Source: Thermoplasmata archaeon (GTDB taxonomy: Archaea > Thermoplasmatota > Thermoplasmata > Lutacidiplasmatales > UBA184). From it: a stretch of 33,293 bases of DNA. Location: positions 1-33,293 of the forward strand of contig JAKIWS010000017.1 in NCBI GenBank assembly GCA_022749895.1, in the 5' to 3' direction. Below, in pieces: positions 18,656 to 26,361 of this stretch; position 1 is the stretch's first letter; each line of letters opens with the position of its first letter. The position numbers were made by a program, and so were the translations under genes. Under the pieces are notes generated by a model. The model did not search any database. It had not been told where the DNA came from and worked only from the letters and a program-made list of their open reading frames with translations.

Positions 18656-18871
18656 ATGGCGAGTCAGTCGGGGGCGACGACCATCACCGTCCCGCTGTTC
18701 GTACGGCGGGCTTTGGAGAAGTACAAAACCGACGGCAAGTCGTACGGGGACGTCATCCTTGAATTCATCGAGGAACACCCTACGGAGGAGTTTCTTCGCG
18801 AAATGGACCGCCGCTACCGGGAAGAGCCCCGCGTCTCCCTGGCCGACTTGAGGAAGCGTCGAGCGTACTGA
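18656..18871 (+). CDS. RelB/VapB-like antitoxin
   Basis: The protein has 71 residues from ATG 18656. Its N-terminal TTITVP strand followed by a short helix with K-S-Y-G-D-V-I matches the archaeal antitoxin pattern (TTI-V ... YDDVI) of ribbon-helix-helix-like proteins that pair with RelE or PIN toxins. The C-terminal half is highly charged and helical and is expected to wrap the toxin. It lies directly upstream of a RelE-like gene, with 46 nt between its TGA and the toxin's first ATG. Antitoxins of this type usually repress their own operon; no operator was identified here. Confidence 0.75.
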   Translation: MASQSGATTITVPLFVRRALEKYKTDGKSYGDVILEFIEEHPTEEFLREMDRRYREEPRVSLADLRKRRAY

Positions 18872-18917
18872 AGGGGGCTAATCGATCCAGTTTGCTCGCT
18901 CGGCCGCCCATGAACTG

Positions 18918-19154
18918 ATGCGACTCCCGCGGGGAATACGCCGTCAATTCGATACAGGGTTCGAGCGGCTGGAGCATTCACCGTTTCGTTCGGTTCGAGG
19001 TCTCCTCGACGTTCATCCTTTGAAAGGAGGGAATGGGTTGTGGACCATGCGGGTTGGGGGTTTCCGGGGGCTCTACCCGGTCGACGGAGACCGGGTTGTG
19101 TTCGTCGCGTTCCGACCCCGGCCCACGGCGTACCGGAATCTCTCCGCGCTCTAG
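18918..19154 (+). CDS. RelE/ParE-superfamily toxin, 5' end possibly damaged
   Basis: From ATG 18918 the product is 78 residues, short for RelE (usually ~85-95). The core HPLKGGNGLWTMRVG, then GLYPVDGDRVVF and the RPRPTAYRNL ending, fit the RelE fold. R45, R66/R68 and Y72 sit where RelE mRNA interferases carry functional Arg and Tyr. The frame stays open upstream to a TAA at 18879-18881, and those 12 codons (SIQFARSAAHEL) look like the missing first strand and helix of RelE. There is no ATG, GTG or TTG among them. Either a non-canonical start is used, the start codon has mutated, or a truncated toxin is made from ATG 18918. It forms a toxin-antitoxin unit with the gene upstream. Confidence 0.72.
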   Translation: MRLPRGIRRQFDTGFERLEHSPFRSVRGLLDVHPLKGGNGLWTMRVGGFRGLYPVDGDRVVFVAFRPRPTAYRNLSAL

Positions 19155-19208
19155 CCAATTCCCGAAGCCGTAACCGCCGTTGCCAATCTCCCAGGCCGCG
19201 TGTAACGT

Positions 19209-19421
19209 CTACCCGACCGTCACCGATTCTTCGCTCGCCGTCGTCAGGGAGGGAATGGAACTCCGCGCACGACGTCGCCCGCGCTCGGCCCGGAGCTCGG
19301 CGAGGTCTCGGTCCAGTTCTTTGAGGTCGCGGGCGGCCCGCCTCACCCGGAGCTTCGCGATCGCTTCCAGGGTGGCGATCTCCGCCTCGAGCGAATCGTC
19401 CGAGCCGCGGAACGTGCCCAT
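19209..19421 (-). CDS. Small coiled-coil protein, unknown function
   Basis: A 70-residue frame starts at ATG 19421, three bases after the TGA of the aldehyde dehydrogenase gene on the same strand. Residues ~10-55 have an alternating charged/hydrophobic pattern (EAEIATLEAIAKL, then DLKELDRDLAELRAE) typical of a coiled coil, which random GC-rich frames rarely show. No family is recognised. Tight spacing suggests co-transcription with the dehydrogenase. It could still be a chance frame. Confidence 0.5.
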   Translation of the reverse strand: MGTFRGSDDSLEAEIATLEAIAKLRVRRAARDLKELDRDLAELRAERGRRRARSSIPSLTTASEESVTVG

Positions 19422-19424
19422 CGC

Positions 19425-20915
19425 TCACTCGCCGACGTCGATCTGCGCCTTCTGCAGGCGCGCGGAGAAGTCGATGAAGACGGTCTTGATCTCAGTGAAC
19501 TCCTCGATCGCGACCGATCCGGCTTCCCGGCCCCCGTTGCCGGTGTTCTTGACCCCACCGAACGGCAGTTGGACCTCGGCGCCGATCGTGGGCGCGTTGA
19601 TGTAGGTGATGCCGGCCTCGAGCTCCTCGATCGCCCGAAAGGCGAGGTTCACGTCGCGGGTGTAGATGGACGACGAGAGGCCGTACGGGACGTCGTTGGC
19701 GACCTTCACCGCTTCCGCGTAATCCTTGACCTTCACGACGGAGAGGACCGGTCCGAAGATCTCCTCGACGCTGATCCTCGTCCCGTGGCGCGTCTCGAAG
19801 ATCGTCGGGGCGATGAAGTAACCCCGGTCGTAGGCGCCGCCGGTCAGCTTCGTCCCCCCGGTGCGCAACTTGGCTCCTTCGCGCTTCCCGATCTCGATGT
19901 AGCTCAGGACCTTCGACTCCTGGTCCGCGGACGCGACCGGTCCCATGTCGGTCGTCGGGTCGATCGGGTCGCCGACCTTGAACCGCTCGACGCGTTCGAC
20001 GAGACGGTCGAGGAGCTGGTCGTAGACCTTCTCGTGAACGATGAGGCGGCTCGTCGCGGTGCACCGTTGACCGGAGGTCCCGAACGCGCCGAACGTCACG
20101 CCTTCGAGCGCGAGGGCTAGGTCCGCATCGTCGAGGACGATCTGGGGGTTCTTCCCGCCCAGCTCGAGATGGACCATCTTGAGCCCCTTCGCGCCCCGGA
20201 CGTACACCTCGCGCCCGGTCTCCACGCCGCCGGTGAAGGAGATGGCGCGGACCCGGGGGTCGTCGATGAGGGCCGAGCCGACCACCCCCCCGGAACCCGT
20301 CACGAAATTGAGGACGCCTTTCGGCAGCCCGGCTTGCTCGTACGTCTCGACGACCTTCGCCGCGCAGAGGGCGGTGTTCGACGCCGGCTTGAAGACGACC
20401 GTGTTGCCGCAGATGAGCGCCGCCGCGATCTTCCAGTTCGGGATGGCCGTCGGGAAGTTCCACGGGGTGATGCACGCGACCACGCCTTTGGGCTGCCGGA
20501 CGGTGAGGCAGAACTTGTGGTGGAGCTCGGACGGGACGGTCTCCCCGGCGAGCCGCCGACCTTCCCCGGCCATGTACTCGACGAAATCGATCGATTCCTG
20601 GACGTCCCCCCGGCCTTCCGCGATGACCTTCCCCATCTCGCGGGTCACGATCACCCCGAGCTCCTCCTTGTTCCGGCGGAACAGTTCGGCGGCCCGGAGC
20701 AGGATCTCCCCGCGATGCGGGGCGGGGGTCGAGCGCCAGGCGGCGAACGCTCGCGCGGCCGCGGTGACCGCCGCGTCGGCGTCGTCTTTCTCTCCCGCGA
20801 CGAACGAGGCCAGGAGGTCGCCGTTCGTCGGGTTCCGCGTAGAGAATCGCTGGCGACCGGCGGGTTCCACCCACGCACCGTCGATGAAGAGGCCGTAGGA
20901 CCGGGGCTCGCTCAT
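19425..20915 (-). CDS. NAD(P)+-dependent aldehyde dehydrogenase (alpha-ketoglutaric-semialdehyde dehydrogenase-like)
   Basis: I chose ATG 20915 because MSEPRSYGLFIDG matches the usual ALDH N-terminus; an upstream frame adds 45 unlikely residues. The protein has 496 residues, standard for the ALDH superfamily. The general base is Glu251 in LELGG and the catalytic nucleophile is Cys285 in GQRCTATSR. Cofactor-binding TPWNFP and EEIFGPV motifs are present. The segment INAPTIGAEVQLPFGG plus KNTGNG resembles 2,5-dioxopentanoate (alpha-ketoglutaric semialdehyde) dehydrogenases from sugar-acid pathways. Substrate choice is inferred from that similarity only, and no sugar-acid genes are nearby. It is divergent from serS. 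Confidence 0.93.
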   Translation of the reverse strand: MSEPRSYGLFIDGAWVEPAGRQRFSTRNPTNGDLLASFVAGEKDDADAAVTAAARAFAAWRSTPAPHRGEILLRAAELFRRNKEELGVIVTREMGKVIAEGRGDVQESIDFVEYMAGEGRRLAGETVPSELHHKFCLTVRQPKGVVACITPWNFPTAIPNWKIAAALICGNTVVFKPASNTALCAAKVVETYEQAGLPKGVLNFVTGSGGVVGSALIDDPRVRAISFTGGVETGREVYVRGAKGLKMVHLELGGKNPQIVLDDADLALALEGVTFGAFGTSGQRCTATSRLIVHEKVYDQLLDRLVERVERFKVGDPIDPTTDMGPVASADQESKVLSYIEIGKREGAKLRTGGTKLTGGAYDRGYFIAPTIFETRHGTRISVEEIFGPVLSVVKVKDYAEAVKVANDVPYGLSSSIYTRDVNLAFRAIEELEAGITYINAPTIGAEVQLPFGGVKNTGNGGREAGSVAIEEFTEIKTVFIDFSARLQKAQIDVGE

Positions 20916-20952
20916 CGCCACATCCTCGCGGGGGTCGCCGAGTCGACCGGGT

Positions 20953-20960
20953 GTAAAAGC
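20953..20960 (-). promoter_or_regulatory. Putative TATA element of the aldehyde dehydrogenase gene
   Basis: The - strand reads gcttttac about 41 nt upstream of ATG 20915, leaving a short leader that contains GAGG about 11 nt before the start. Confidence 0.35.
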
Positions 20961-21052
20961 CTGCCCCGGAGACGCGTTCCCCCTCCGGCGGCAGGGTCGG
21001 ACGAGCGGCACCCCGGCCCCGGGCGACCCGTCCCGACGAGCGCCGGCCATAC

Positions 21053-21060
21053 CGTTATCA
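21053..21060 (+). promoter_or_regulatory. Putative TATA element of serS
   Basis: The sequence cgttatca lies about 29 nt upstream of ATG 21086, in a GC-rich divergent intergenic region, consistent with a leaderless mRNA. Confidence 0.4.
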
Positions 21061-21085
21061 AGGACGCCCCCGATTTGCCGCCCCG

Positions 21086-22597
21086 ATGGAGAACGACCTC
21101 ACCGCGGAGATTCTCCTCAGCTCGGCCGCGGTCCCCTCGGCCCTGATCGACGAGCTCCTGCCTCCGCTCGCCGCGGACGCTCTCCAAAAGGCCCTCGGAA
21201 ACCGGGGGGAGGGACGGCTGGTCCGGCATACGTTGAACGGCGATCACCTCACCCTCGAAATCGCGACCACCGGCGGACGTCCGCACCAGCCCCTGCTCTC
21301 GATTACACGTCGCCTCGGCGAGGAGCTGGGCCGCCGGGCGAAGGTCGGCATTCGCTCGGTCACCGTCCCGAAGTACCGGATCACCTTCCCGGTCGACCCG
21401 ATGCCGACCCGCCCGGTCCCGCTCGCGATCCCGCATCGGCTCGCCTTCGCCGACGGACGCGCCACCCTCGAATTGCACGACCTCCCCGAAGAGGCGCTGC
21501 GGGACAATTGGCCCGACCGGGCGGCGACGCTCGTTGAGGCGAAGGTCCGCCGCCAATCGTACGCCGGGAAGGAGCAGGCGTGGGAACTGATCGACCAGAG
21601 CCCACCCCGCGTGCACGTCGGAAACGACGATCCTACCGAGGCGATGCTGAAGCGGAACTGGGTCCGGAGCGGTCCGACCAAGGGCAAGTGGTTCCTCGGG
21701 CCTCTCGCCGCCCATCTGCTGCGGACGATGGAACGGATCGCCCGGGAGGAGGTGCTGATCCCCCTCGGTTTCGTGGAGGTCGTGCAGCCGCACCACGACT
21801 CGTTCGATATCCTCCTCAAGACCGGACACTTGGAGGGCTTGCCGGGCGAGTTCTACTACGTCACGGAACCCAAGTCCCGCGACCCGGCGGACTGGGAGCG
21901 GTTCACCGACCTTGTGGCGATCACCCGCAAGGTGCCCCACGAGGAGCTCGCGAAGCTCGTGAGCCCGCCGTCCGCGATCGCGTGCTACGCGCAGTGCCCC
22001 ACGATCTACTGGTGGCTCTCGGGCCGGACGCTGGCGGTCGACGACCTGCCGCTCAAGGTCTACGACCGGGCCGCGATCTCGAACCGGTACGAGAGCGGGG
22101 GGCGCCACGGACTCGAACGCGTCGACGAGTTCCACCGGATCGAGCCGGTCTACCTCGGGACTCCGGAACAGCTCGTGGCGCTCCGGGAGCAACTCCTCGC
22201 CCGGTACCGGCACGTGTTCGATTCGATCCTGGAGCTCGAGTGGCGCACCGCCTGGGTCACGCCGTTCTACCTGCAGCAGAGCGGGGGCGTCGGGCTCGAA
22301 GAGCCGGGGCAGCGGGTCAAGGGAACGATCGACTTCGAGGCGTACCTCCCGTACCGGGGCCCCCGCGACAAGGCCGAGTGGCTGGAGTTCCAGAACCTCT
22401 CGATTGTCGGCGACAAGTACACCCGGCCGTTCACGATCCGGGCGCAGAAGGGGGAACTGTGGTCGGGGTGCTCCGGGATCGGACTCGAGCGGTGGCTCAC
22501 GGCGTTCCTCGCGGAAAAGGGCCTCGAGCCGAACGACTGGCCCGCGGAGTTCCGGCGCTACGCCGGCGAGCTGCCCAGGGACGTGAAGTTCCTCTAG
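21086..22597 (+). CDS. serS: Seryl-tRNA synthetase, methanogenic (type 2) form
   Basis: The protein is 503 residues from ATG 21086, the usual size of the atypical SerRS known from Methanosarcina barkeri and other methanogens. It carries the family's characteristic N-terminal tRNA-binding domain and a class II core. Segments diagnostic of that type are CYAQCP, RYESGG, ERVDEFHRIE, LEFQN and LWSGCSGIGLERW, and it ends in PRDVKFL as the Methanosarcina protein ends in a similar motif. The active-site zinc ligands of this form (Cys, Glu, Cys) correspond to Cys300, Glu348 and Cys462, all present. The enzyme charges tRNA-Ser with serine. Canonical SerRS has a coiled-coil arm and no such zinc site. 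The Hef gene follows after 44 nt. Confidence 0.93.
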   Translation: MENDLTAEILLSSAAVPSALIDELLPPLAADALQKALGNRGEGRLVRHTLNGDHLTLEIATTGGRPHQPLLSITRRLGEELGRRAKVGIRSVTVPKYRITFPVDPMPTRPVPLAIPHRLAFADGRATLELHDLPEEALRDNWPDRAATLVEAKVRRQSYAGKEQAWELIDQSPPRVHVGNDDPTEAMLKRNWVRSGPTKGKWFLGPLAAHLLRTMERIAREEVLIPLGFVEVVQPHHDSFDILLKTGHLEGLPGEFYYVTEPKSRDPADWERFTDLVAITRKVPHEELAKLVSPPSAIACYAQCPTIYWWLSGRTLAVDDLPLKVYDRAAISNRYESGGRHGLERVDEFHRIEPVYLGTPEQLVALREQLLARYRHVFDSILELEWRTAWVTPFYLQQSGGVGLEEPGQRVKGTIDFEAYLPYRGPRDKAEWLEFQNLSIVGDKYTRPFTIRAQKGELWSGCSGIGLERWLTAFLAEKGLEPNDWPAEFRRYAGELPRDVKFL

Positions 22598-22641
22598 CGC
22601 TCCTCGACCGCGACGCGACGCCGGCTCGAGCGAGGTCGTAG

Positions 22642-24414
22642 GTGCCGTCCCGAAAGCCCGCTCCCGTCCAACATCGGCTGGAAGAGTTTGGAGGCAGCTT
22701 CGAGCCCGCCGCGGCGTCCTCCCCCCCGCGAGAACCCGAGACGCCGCCCCCCCTCCCGGGTATTTGGCAGGTCGAGGACGGCTGGGTCGTCCACCCCCTC
22801 CTGGCCGACCGCACGATCCGGGCGCTGCCGTTCCAGATCGATCTGGCCCGCATCGGGCTCGTCGAAGACCTGCTCGTGGTCCTGCCGACCGGCCTCGGCA
22901 AGACGGTGATCGGCGCCCTGGAGGCGGCCGAGATCCTTCGACGTCGCGCGGGGAAGGTACTGTTCCTCGCCCCGACGCGGCCGCTCGTGGTCCAGCACGC
23001 GGAATCGTTCGCGCGATGGTTCCGATCGGTCCGACGCGCGCGGTTCACCGGCACCGTGCGACGGGTCGTTCGCGAGGGCGCCTGGGACGCCGCCCAAGTG
23101 GTGTTCGCCACGCCGGAGATCGTGGTGAACGATCTGGCGAGCGGCGAGTACGACCTCAAGGAGGTCGCGCTCGTCATCTTCGACGAGGCCCACCACGCGG
23201 TCGGCAAGTACGCCTACGTCCCCCTCGCCGAGCGGTACCGCGCCGAGCGGCCGAGGGACGGCCGGGTCCTGGGTCTCACCGCGTCGCCGGGGGGCAAAGA
23301 CGCCCACATCGAGGAGGTGGTCGGCCATCTCGGTGTCGCGCGGATCGAGGCGCGCAGCCGGGAAGACGATGGGGTGCGCCAGTACGTCCAGGCGATCGAC
23401 GTGTCGTTCCAGTGGGTCACCCTCCCGCCGGAATCGCTCCGCATCCAGGAGGGGATCCGGTCGGCGTCCCACGAAGTGGCTCGTCGGTTGCAGAAGATGG
23501 GCTATCTCCGCAAGAAGCCGATCGCCAACCTCTCGGTCAAGGACTTGATCGACCTCCGGGTCGAGATCTTCGCGCGACCCGGGCCGATGACCCGGAAGTT
23601 CGGCCCGTTGTTCCACCAGCTCATTCTGCTCCATCTGCACCACGCCCTCGAACGTCTCGAGACGCAGGGGGTCGAGCCGTTCGTTCAGTACCTCGACCGG
23701 TTGGCCGCCAAGGAGAAACCGAGCCGGGGCGACCTCGCCGTGCTGAAGATTCCCGGCGTGGTGAAGGCGCGCACGGAGGCCGCGGCGTTCCTGGCCCGCC
23801 CGCACACGCCGTCGCACCCGAAGCTCGACGCGCTCGTCGAGGTCGTGCGTCGCGAGCTCGCGTCGGGACGGCCCCGCCCACCCCGGGTCCTGATCTTCGC
23901 TCAGTACCGGGACACGATCCACGGAATCCAGGAGGTCCTCACGCGGGAGGGGGTGACGGTCGGACGTTTCGTCGGCCAATCGCGTCGCGACCGCGACGAC
24001 CCCGGCATGAGCCAGAAGGAGCAGGGCCGCGTGTTGGACGCGTTCCGCCAGGGGGCGTTCCCCGTCCTCGTCGCCAGCAGCGTCGCCGAAGAGGGGTTGG
24101 ACGTCCCGGACGTCGACCTCGTCGTCTTCTTCGAGGCGGTCCCCAGCGAGATCCGGGCGATCCAGCGGCGCGGCCGGACCGGACGTAGTTCCGTCGGCCG
24201 CGTCCTCGTCCTCCTGACGGAAGGCACGCGGGACGTCGGGTACCAGGCGGCGGAGGCCCGCCGCGAGCGCGCCATGGGGCGGATCGTCCGCCGTCTCTCG
24301 GCGGAGAGCCGCCGCCGCTCCGCGGGGGAGCGTGCGGCGTCCTCCGTGGGCGAGGAGGATCCCCCGGTTCATCCCCCCCGGCCGGCGCGCCGGCGGGACG
24401 TCCCGGTCGATTGA
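22642..24414 (+). CDS. hef: Hef/FANCM-type SF2 helicase, nuclease domain absent
   Basis: The start is GTG 22642; the protein has 590 residues. Motif I PTGLGKT (~83-89), motif Ia APTRPLV, motif II DEAH (181-184), motif III LTASPG and motif VI QRRGRTGR (508-515) define an SF2 helicase. The VVQHAESF and DEAHHAVGKYAY segments and the large helical insert between the RecA folds (~270-400) are typical of archaeal Hef and FANCM. The family remodels stalled replication forks. Euryarchaeal Hef normally continues into an XPF-type nuclease (ERKxxxD) and HhH domain, but here only about 60 charged, low-complexity residues follow the helicase. Hef without nuclease may act with a separate XPF-like nuclease elsewhere. 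Confidence 0.92.
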   Translation: MPSRKPAPVQHRLEEFGGSFEPAAASSPPREPETPPPLPGIWQVEDGWVVHPLLADRTIRALPFQIDLARIGLVEDLLVVLPTGLGKTVIGALEAAEILRRRAGKVLFLAPTRPLVVQHAESFARWFRSVRRARFTGTVRRVVREGAWDAAQVVFATPEIVVNDLASGEYDLKEVALVIFDEAHHAVGKYAYVPLAERYRAERPRDGRVLGLTASPGGKDAHIEEVVGHLGVARIEARSREDDGVRQYVQAIDVSFQWVTLPPESLRIQEGIRSASHEVARRLQKMGYLRKKPIANLSVKDLIDLRVEIFARPGPMTRKFGPLFHQLILLHLHHALERLETQGVEPFVQYLDRLAAKEKPSRGDLAVLKIPGVVKARTEAAAFLARPHTPSHPKLDALVEVVRRELASGRPRPPRVLIFAQYRDTIHGIQEVLTREGVTVGRFVGQSRRDRDDPGMSQKEQGRVLDAFRQGAFPVLVASSVAEEGLDVPDVDLVVFFEAVPSEIRAIQRRGRTGRSSVGRVLVLLTEGTRDVGYQAAEARRERAMGRIVRRLSAESRRRSAGERAASSVGEEDPPVHPPRPARRRDVPVD

Positions 24415-24422
24415 ACCGGCGG

Positions 24423-24501
24423 AACGTTGGACCGGCGGCCGGGTGGTTAAGAAGGTTGGCGGGCGCGCGCCGGCCCACGCTTGCAAGGAGAACGTTAAGA
24501 A
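24423..24501 (+). promoter_or_regulatory. Upstream region of the kdp operon with repeated short motifs
   Basis: Two GTTAAGAA copies (24446-24453 and 24494-24501) and two AACGTT palindromes (24423-24428 and 24491-24496) occur in the 123 nt before kdpF. The second GTTAAGAA lies about 40 nt upstream of ATG 24538 and could be the TATA region. The repeats could be operator sites, but this is inference. Confidence 0.3.
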
Positions 24502-24537
24502 CCGACCCGCGGCTCGGCCGCCACCGAACGGCCTCCC

Positions 24538-24651
24538 ATGGACCTCGTGAACCTCCTGGCAGCGAATCTGGGCCTGCTCGTCTTCACCGTGGTGGCGGCG
24601 GGCCTCTTCGTCTACCTGTTCTACGCGATGCTCTTCCCGACGCGCTTCTAG
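24538..24651 (+). CDS. kdpF: KdpF, small subunit of the potassium-transporting P-type ATPase
   Basis: This frame encodes 37 residues, starting MDLVNLLAAN, with a single transmembrane helix and the ending YLFYAMLFPTRF, which matches the KdpF family's Y-L-x-Y-A-x-L-x-P-x-x-F ending. KdpF stabilises the KdpABC complex. It is the first gene of the operon. Its TAG is in the same frame as kdpA, 33 nt before the proposed kdpA start. Confidence 0.88.
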   Translation: MDLVNLLAANLGLLVFTVVAAGLFVYLFYAMLFPTRF

Positions 24652-24684
24652 GGCCGGAGAGGACACTCCCAGGTTCGCACCACG

Positions 24685-26361
24685 CTGGCGTACTCTCTCT
24701 ACCCGGACGTCATCCTAACCCTTCTCCTGGGTTTCCTCCTCGCCTGGCCGCTGGGCCGGTACATGGCCCGAGTGTACTTGGGTCGACCGTCGCTGTTCGA
24801 CCGGGTCCTCAACCCGATCGAACGGGGACTCTACTGGCTGCTCGGCACCGACCCCCGGCGGATGATGGGCTGGCGCGAGTACGCGGCCTCCCTCATCCTC
24901 TGCAACGTCGCCGCCATCGTGTTCGTCTACGTGCTGCTCGTCGAGCAGGGCTCCCTCCCGTGGAACGCCTGGGCGGTCCCCGGGATGCACTGGGACCTCG
25001 CGCTCCACACGTCGTCGTCGTTCGTCACGAACACCGACTATCAGCACTACACACCCGAATCGTCGGTCTCCCTCCTGGGGTCGCTGCTGGGCCTTCAGAT
25101 GCTGATGTTCCTCTCCGCTGCGAGCGGCCTCTCCGCGCTCGTGGGCCTCGTTCGGGGGTTCATCCGCCGCGACGGCACCGTCGGGAATGTCTGGGTCGAC
25201 CTCGTCCGGACGTTCACCCGGATCCTCCTTCCGATCTCGCTCCTCGGAGCGGGGCTCCTCGCCCTCGCCTCCGTGCCCCAGACCTGGCACACGGCGGTGA
25301 CGATCTTCCCGCTCACCGGGGGTCGGGAGTCGGTACCGATCGGGCCGATCGCCTCGTGGGACAGTATCGAATTCCTCGGGACGAACGGCGGCGGCTACTT
25401 CGCGGCCAACGCGGCCCACCCGTTCCAGAACCCGACCGCGGTCACGAACTTCCTCTCGATCCTCCTGATGATGCTCATCCCGTTCGCGACGCCGTTCATG
25501 TTCGGGGCGATGGTCCGCCGCCCCGGCGAGGCGTGGCCGTACATCGGCGTGATCCTGACGGTGTTCCTGATCGCGCTCGGTCTCTTCATCTACTTCCAGT
25601 CCGCGAACACGTTCCTCCGCGGGATCCCGGTCGACCAGAGCCACGGGTACCTCCTCGGGGCCGAGGCCCGCTTCACCTTGCCCGAAAGCGCGCTGTTCAA
25701 CGTCACGAGCATCTACAGCAACGTCGGCGCGGTATCGATGTCGCTGGGCTCCCTCACCCCGGGGGCGCAGATGGTCCTCCTCTGGGGGATGTTCCTGCAG
25801 TCGACCCCCGGCGGGGAGGGGACCGGGTTCGGGGTCCTGCTGCTCAACGCCGTCCTCGCGATCTTCGTCGGGGGACTCATGGTCGGCCGCACGCCCGAGT
25901 ACCTGGGGAAGAAGCTCGGCCGGACGGAGGTCAAGTGGGCCGCCGTGACGCTGCTCGCGCACCCGTTCGCGATCTTCGTGCCGTTGGCGCTCGCCTACGT
26001 ACTGGGACTCGCGATGCCCGCCGTCGGGTCGGGCGCCCAGCCGTTCACGGTCATCCTGTACGAGTTCACGAGCGAATCCGCGAACAACGGGAGCGGGATG
26101 GCGCCGATCTCCGACAATACCGTGTTCTTCAACGTCGCCGGGACGTTGATCATGCTGTTCGGTCGGTACCTGCCGATCGTCGCGATGCTGGCGATCGGGG
26201 GGTCGCTCGCCCGCCAGGCGCCGAACCCTCCCGGTCCGGGGACCCTCAAGACGACGTCGGTGACGTTCACGAGCTATCTCACCGTCTTTCTCCTCGTCAT
26301 CACCGGGCTCCTCTTCCTCCCCGTCCTGGCTCTGGGACCCTTGTCCCAGTTCGGGTTGTGA
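24685..26361 (+). CDS. kdpA: KdpA, potassium-translocating subunit
   Basis: The product is a polytopic membrane protein of the SKT family that carries K+ through four filter-bearing repeats. Visible filter-region segments are SFVTNTDYQHY, LGTNGGGYFAAN, YSNVGAVS and ESANNGSG, with the GRTPEYLGKK cytoplasmic signature and the ending LALGP. The first ATG (24763) would cut off the first helix. The family-conserved N-terminus begins with YPDVILTLLLGFLLAWPLGRYMA, of which only a part is listed here for orientation: YPDVILTL then WPLGRYMA. No ATG, GTG or TTG exists between the KdpF stop and this point. CTG at 24685 places PLG at residues 22-24, exactly as in Escherichia coli KdpA, and gives 558 residues against its 557. 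I therefore propose CTG as the start. The TGA overlaps the kdpB start. Confidence 0.9.
   Translation: MAYSLYPDVILTLLLGFLLAWPLGRYMARVYLGRPSLFDRVLNPIERGLYWLLGTDPRRMMGWREYAASLILCNVAAIVFVYVLLVEQGSLPWNAWAVPGMHWDLALHTSSSFVTNTDYQHYTPESSVSLLGSLLGLQMLMFLSAASGLSALVGLVRGFIRRDGTVGNVWVDLVRTFTRILLPISLLGAGLLALASVPQTWHTAVTIFPLTGGRESVPIGPIASWDSIEFLGTNGGGYFAANAAHPFQNPTAVTNFLSILLMMLIPFATPFMFGAMVRRPGEAWPYIGVILTVFLIALGLFIYFQSANTFLRGIPVDQSHGYLLGAEARFTLPESALFNVTSIYSNVGAVSMSLGSLTPGAQMVLLWGMFLQSTPGGEGTGFGVLLLNAVLAIFVGGLMVGRTPEYLGKKLGRTEVKWAAVTLLAHPFAIFVPLALAYVLGLAMPAVGSGAQPFTVILYEFTSESANNGSGMAPISDNTVFFNVAGTLIMLFGRYLPIVAMLAIGGSLARQAPNPPGPGTLKTTSVTFTSYLTVFLLVITGLLFLPVLALGPLSQFGL

Noticed and set aside
24538-24765. Pyrrolysine or programmed read-through at the kdpF TAG as the main explanation
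   Set aside because: TAG is an ordinary stop for several genes here (AAA+ gene, toxin, serS, dphB, guaA), and kdpF with kdpA as separate proteins is the normal arrangement. It is kept only as a minor alternative.
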